This document shows, in pieces, positions 61,676 to 64,000 of a DNA stretch of 64,000 nucleotides; the first letter of the stretch is position 1; every line of letters starts with the position of its first letter. Under the pieces are notes generated by a model. That model searched no databases. It saw nothing but the letters and a program-made list of their open reading frames with translations, and had not been told where the DNA came from. The position numbers were made by a program, and so were the translations under genes. Location: positions 2,914,001-2,978,000 of the forward strand of contig NZ_SDWT01000001.1 of the NCBI RefSeq assembly GCF_004137255.1. Direction: 5' to 3'. Source of the stretch: Nocardioides oleivorans (GTDB lineage Bacteria > Actinomycetota > Actinomycetes > Propionibacteriales > Nocardioidaceae).

Positions 61676-62869
61676 TCAGTCGCCCGCGGTCACCATCGCC
61701 ACGGCCATCGTCACCGCGCCCATGATCTCCGCCCGCTCCCTCAGCTGGCCCGAGGTGACCTCGACGGCCTCGGCGGTGGCGGGCTGGGCGTAGCGGTCCA
61801 CCGCGTGGCGGACGCCGTTGAGCACCGAGCCGACGCCGCCGAGCGGCCCGCCGATGACGATCATCGAGGGGTTGAGGTGGTTGCAGAGGTCGGCCAGTGC
61901 GCGGCCGATGGTGGTGCCGGCGTCGGAGAGCACCCGCCGTACGCCGGCGTCGCGGGCCTCGTCGAGCGCCACGACCCGCTCGATCGTCAGCTCCTCGTCG
62001 TGCGCCGGCTGGAGCGCGGCGAGCAGCTGGCGCGCCGAGACCCGCGTCTCGAGGCAGCCGCGATTGCCGCAGCGGCACACGTCGCCCTCCTCGCCGATCT
62101 GGACGTGCCCGAGCTCGCCGGCCATCCCGGTCGCGCCGCGGTGCACGCGCCCGCCGAGGACCAGGCCGGACCCGACGCCGCTGGCGAGCTTGACGTAGAC
62201 CACGTCGTGGTGGCCGCGGGCCGCACCGTGGCGGACCTCGGCGAGCGCCCCGAGGTTGGCGTCGTTGTCGACGATCACCGGCGCCTGGATGCGCTGCTCG
62301 AGCTCGTGGGCCGGGTTCACGCCGCGCCAGCCCGGCAGGATGCCCGTGCTCACCATGCTCGTCTCGCGGTCGATCGGCGCCGGCACGCACATCCCCGCAG
62401 CGTGCACGTCGTCCGGGTCGAGACCGGCGGCCGCCAGGGTCTCGCGGATCATCGTGGCCGCGACGTCGAGCGTCGACGGCCCCGCGGTGTCCACGTCGAA
62501 GCGGCGCACGTCCTCGGCGAGCACGCCGCCCGTCGGCCCGGCCGCGGCCACCCGCACGTGGCCGTGGCCGATGTCGACCCCCACCACCCCGCCGGGCGGC
62601 GTCGCGAGCTCGACCAGCACCGGCGGCCGTCCCGACCCGCCCTTGTGCGGGCGACCGGTGGTCGTCTCGCGCACCTGGCCGCCGCCGAGCATCTCGTTGA
62701 CCAGGCTCGACACGGTGGTCGCCGACAGCCCGCTCGCGCGGGCGAGCTCGGCCCGGCTCTGCGGACCGTCGGTGACGAGGTGCCCGAGGATCAGGCGCCG
62801 GTTGGCGCGCCTCAGGTCCTCCAGCGAACCACCACGGGCCCGGGCGGGCGGGGGAGTCGGCACTCGCAC
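61676..62869 (-). CDS. ROK family transcriptional regulator
   Basis: 397 residues from GTG 62869 (GTG 62932 would add 21 residues; no Shine-Dalgarno decides). The N-terminal HTH has RAELARASGLSATTVSSLVNEM; the ROK kinase-like domain has VGVDIGHGHVRVA, GMAGELGHVQIG and the zinc motif CRCGNRGCLE. This class of repressor binds sugars. It is divergent from a GH3 glycosidase, its likely target. Confidence 0.88.
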   Translation of the reverse strand: MRVPTPPPARARGGSLEDLRRANRRLILGHLVTDGPQSRAELARASGLSATTVSSLVNEMLGGGQVRETTTGRPHKGGSGRPPVLVELATPPGGVVGVDIGHGHVRVAAAGPTGGVLAEDVRRFDVDTAGPSTLDVAATMIRETLAAAGLDPDDVHAAGMCVPAPIDRETSMVSTGILPGWRGVNPAHELEQRIQAPVIVDNDANLGALAEVRHGAARGHHDVVYVKLASGVGSGLVLGGRVHRGATGMAGELGHVQIGEEGDVCRCGNRGCLETRVSARQLLAALQPAHDEELTIERVVALDEARDAGVRRVLSDAGTTIGRALADLCNHLNPSMIVIGGPLGGVGSVLNGVRHAVDRYAQPATAEAVEVTSGQLRERAEIMGAVTMAVAMVTAGD

Positions 62870-62908
62870 TCTTTTCTGCGGGAAGCGGACGAAAGACCGG
62901 CTCGAGGG

Positions 62909-62951
62909 CCCGCTTTCGACATTGACGCGCACGATAGCGGGTTCCTACGTT
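62909..62951 (+). promoter_or_regulatory. Promoter of the GH3 gene with flanking inverted repeat
   Basis: TTGACG (62922-62927), 18-base spacer, TACGTT (62946-62951). CCCGCT (62909-62914) and AGCGGG (62936-62941) form a 6-base inverted repeat that brackets the -35, a plausible ROK operator. The promoter match is good; the operator is inference. Confidence 0.6.
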
Positions 62952-63005
62952 CGATGTGACGGGCGTCACTCGACGCTCTCGAACTCGGGTCAAGGGAGCA
63001 CCTCC

Positions 63006-64000
63006 ATGTCACGTCCACCCCTCACGCAGCACCCCAGCAGTCGCAGACCGGTCCGCAGGTCCGGCCGGACCGCCGTCGGCGTCCTCGCAGCCGCGGCCCT
63101 CTCCGCCGGCCTGCTGGCCGCGGTGACCGCCCCGTCCGGCGCCGACGTGCAGGACGCGTCCGCGGCCCCCGCCGATGCGGCGTACCGCAACGCGCGGCTC
63201 CCGGTCGAGAAGCGGGTCCGCGACCTGCTCGGCCGGATGACCCTCGCCGAGAAGATCGGCCAGATGACGCAGGCCGAGCGGATCGACGTCGACGCCGACA
63301 CGTCCCTGATCACCACCAACGGCCTCGGCAGCATCCTGTCCGGCGGCGGCTCCACGCCCACCCCCAACACGGCCTCGGCGTGGGCCGACATGGTCGACCG
63401 CTACCAGCAGGCGGCGCTCGACAGCCGGCTCGGCATCCCGTTGATCTACGGCGTGGACTCCGTCCACGGCCACGGCAACCTGGTGGGCGCGACCATCTTC
63501 CCGCACAACATCGGGCTCGGCGCGACGCGCGACCCGGGGCTCGTCGAGCGGGCCGCCGAGATCACCGCCGAGGAGACCCGTGCCTCCGGACCCCAGTGGG
63601 CCTTCGCGCCCTGCCTGTGCGTCGCCCGCGACGACCGCTGGGGGCGCACCTACGAGTCGTTCGGTGAGGACCCCGACCTCGTCACCCGCATGACCGTCGC
63701 CGTCCGCGGCCTGCAGGGCCGGCCCGGCCAGCTCGACGACCCGACCCACGTCCTGGCCTCGGCCAAGCACTTCGCCGGCGACGGCCTCACGTCCTACGAC
63801 GAGGAGGCCGTCGGCACCGGCGCCTACCCCATCGACCAGGGCATCACCGAGGTCGACCACGCGACGTTCGACGACCTGGCGCTCGCGCCCTACTGGCCGG
63901 CGATCCGCAAGTACGACGTCGGGTCGGTCATGCCGTCGTACTCCAGCGTCGACTGGACCGAGGACGGCCTCGGCAACCCGACCAAGATGCACGCCAGCGA
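63006..64000 (+). CDS. Secreted glycoside hydrolase family 3 enzyme (3' end outside window)
   Basis: 331 residues are visible and the frame is open at the end. A signal peptide (RRSGRTAVGVLAAAALSAGLL) is followed by LLGRMTLAEKIGQMTQAER, IYGVDSVHGHGNLVGATIFP and SAKHFAGDG, standard GH3 N-domain motifs of exo-beta-glucanase/beta-glucosidase type. The catalytic nucleophile region is beyond the window. GGGAG precedes the ATG. A divergent ROK repressor probably controls it by sugar. Confidence 0.92.
   Translation, partial: MSRPPLTQHPSSRRPVRRSGRTAVGVLAAAALSAGLLAAVTAPSGADVQDASAAPADAAYRNARLPVEKRVRDLLGRMTLAEKIGQMTQAERIDVDADTSLITTNGLGSILSGGGSTPTPNTASAWADMVDRYQQAALDSRLGIPLIYGVDSVHGHGNLVGATIFPHNIGLGATRDPGLVERAAEITAEETRASGPQWAFAPCLCVARDDRWGRTYESFGEDPDLVTRMTVAVRGLQGRPGQLDDPTHVLASAKHFAGDGLTSYDEEAVGTGAYPIDQGITEVDHATFDDLALAPYWPAIRKYDVGSVMPSYSSVDWTEDGLGNPTKMHAS

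Noticed and set aside
62870..62932. GTG 62932 as the ROK start
   Set aside because: It lies in the promoter region of the divergent gene, lacks a Shine-Dalgarno and a leaderless -10, and adds no family-like sequence; kept only as an alternative.

Overview
This is about 64 kb of very GC-rich chromosome from an actinobacterium. The core gene order (gltX with tRNA-Gln and tRNA-Glu; an IclR regulator divergent from leuCD; hup, cofC, plsC, gpsA, ddl, thiL, rpmB, recG, rsmD, coaD, DUF177, rpmF, rnc, mutM, smc, ftsY, amt, glnK, glnD, ffh), the many GTG starts and the protein families point to the Nocardioidaceae, most likely Nocardioides or a close relative. That assignment is inference; there is no rRNA in the window. 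I see no insertion sequence, prophage, CRISPR array or integration site. Almost all of the window is coding, and no gap between genes exceeds 300 bases.

Layout. 1-6.8 kb: the end of a putative 3-methyladenine glycosylase, a PLP decarboxylase-like enzyme, an HTH protein fused to a membrane domain, a fumarylacetoacetate hydrolase-family enzyme, gltX and a CPBP protease. 6.9-9 kb: tRNA-Gln, tRNA-Glu and a secreted RTX-repeat protein. 9-15 kb: a tripartite tricarboxylate transporter (tctC-tctB-tctA) with a coupled universal stress protein, divergent from a citrate/dicarboxylate-type two-component system. 15-17 kb: alkylation repair (Ada/AlkA fusion plus Ogt). 17-20.6 kb: small regulator/enzyme pairs (TetR with SDR, MerR with a membrane protein, a DinB-like enzyme with a membrane protein). 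20.6-24.2 kb: IclR (NdgR-like), leuC, leuD and an HU protein with a long lysine/alanine tail. 24.3-31.3 kb: cofC, plsC-gpsA, a Cys/Met PLP enzyme, ddl, a DUF3515 lipoprotein, an Lrp-type ligand-binding protein, thiL and rpmB. 31.5-39.3 kb: a FakA-like kinase, recG, rsmD, coaD, DUF177, rpmF, rnc, mutM and a small coiled-coil protein. 39.4-43.6 kb: an MFS exporter, then glycolate oxidase-like, aminotransferase and GNAT genes. 43.7-50.3 kb: smc, two membrane proteins, a thioesterase and ftsY. 50.3-54.2 kb: two cell-surface polysaccharide genes. 54.4-58.3 kb: the nitrogen operon amt-glnK-glnD. 58.4-61.6 kb: ffh, an M29 aminopeptidase and a NYN/PIN-like protein. 61.7-64 kb: a ROK repressor divergent from a GH3 glycosidase that runs off the end.

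The main observations come from reading start regions. About 17 genes begin 6-9 bases after an A(N3)T-type -10 hexamer and lack a Shine-Dalgarno sequence, so they are probably transcribed leaderless. This explains several very compact divergent promoters: the 32-bp gap between the Cys/Met enzyme and ddl, and the TetR/SDR gap with one perfect operator between two -10 boxes. Other points are a probable CTG start for rnc overlapping rpmF, a transcription terminator lying inside the start of the DUF3515 gene, short tandem duplications at three gene ends, and a strong hairpin in the amt leader. The window is mainly core genome; I found no clear undescribed multi-gene system, and the HTH-membrane fusion and the two-gene glycosyltransferase locus are the least understood parts.
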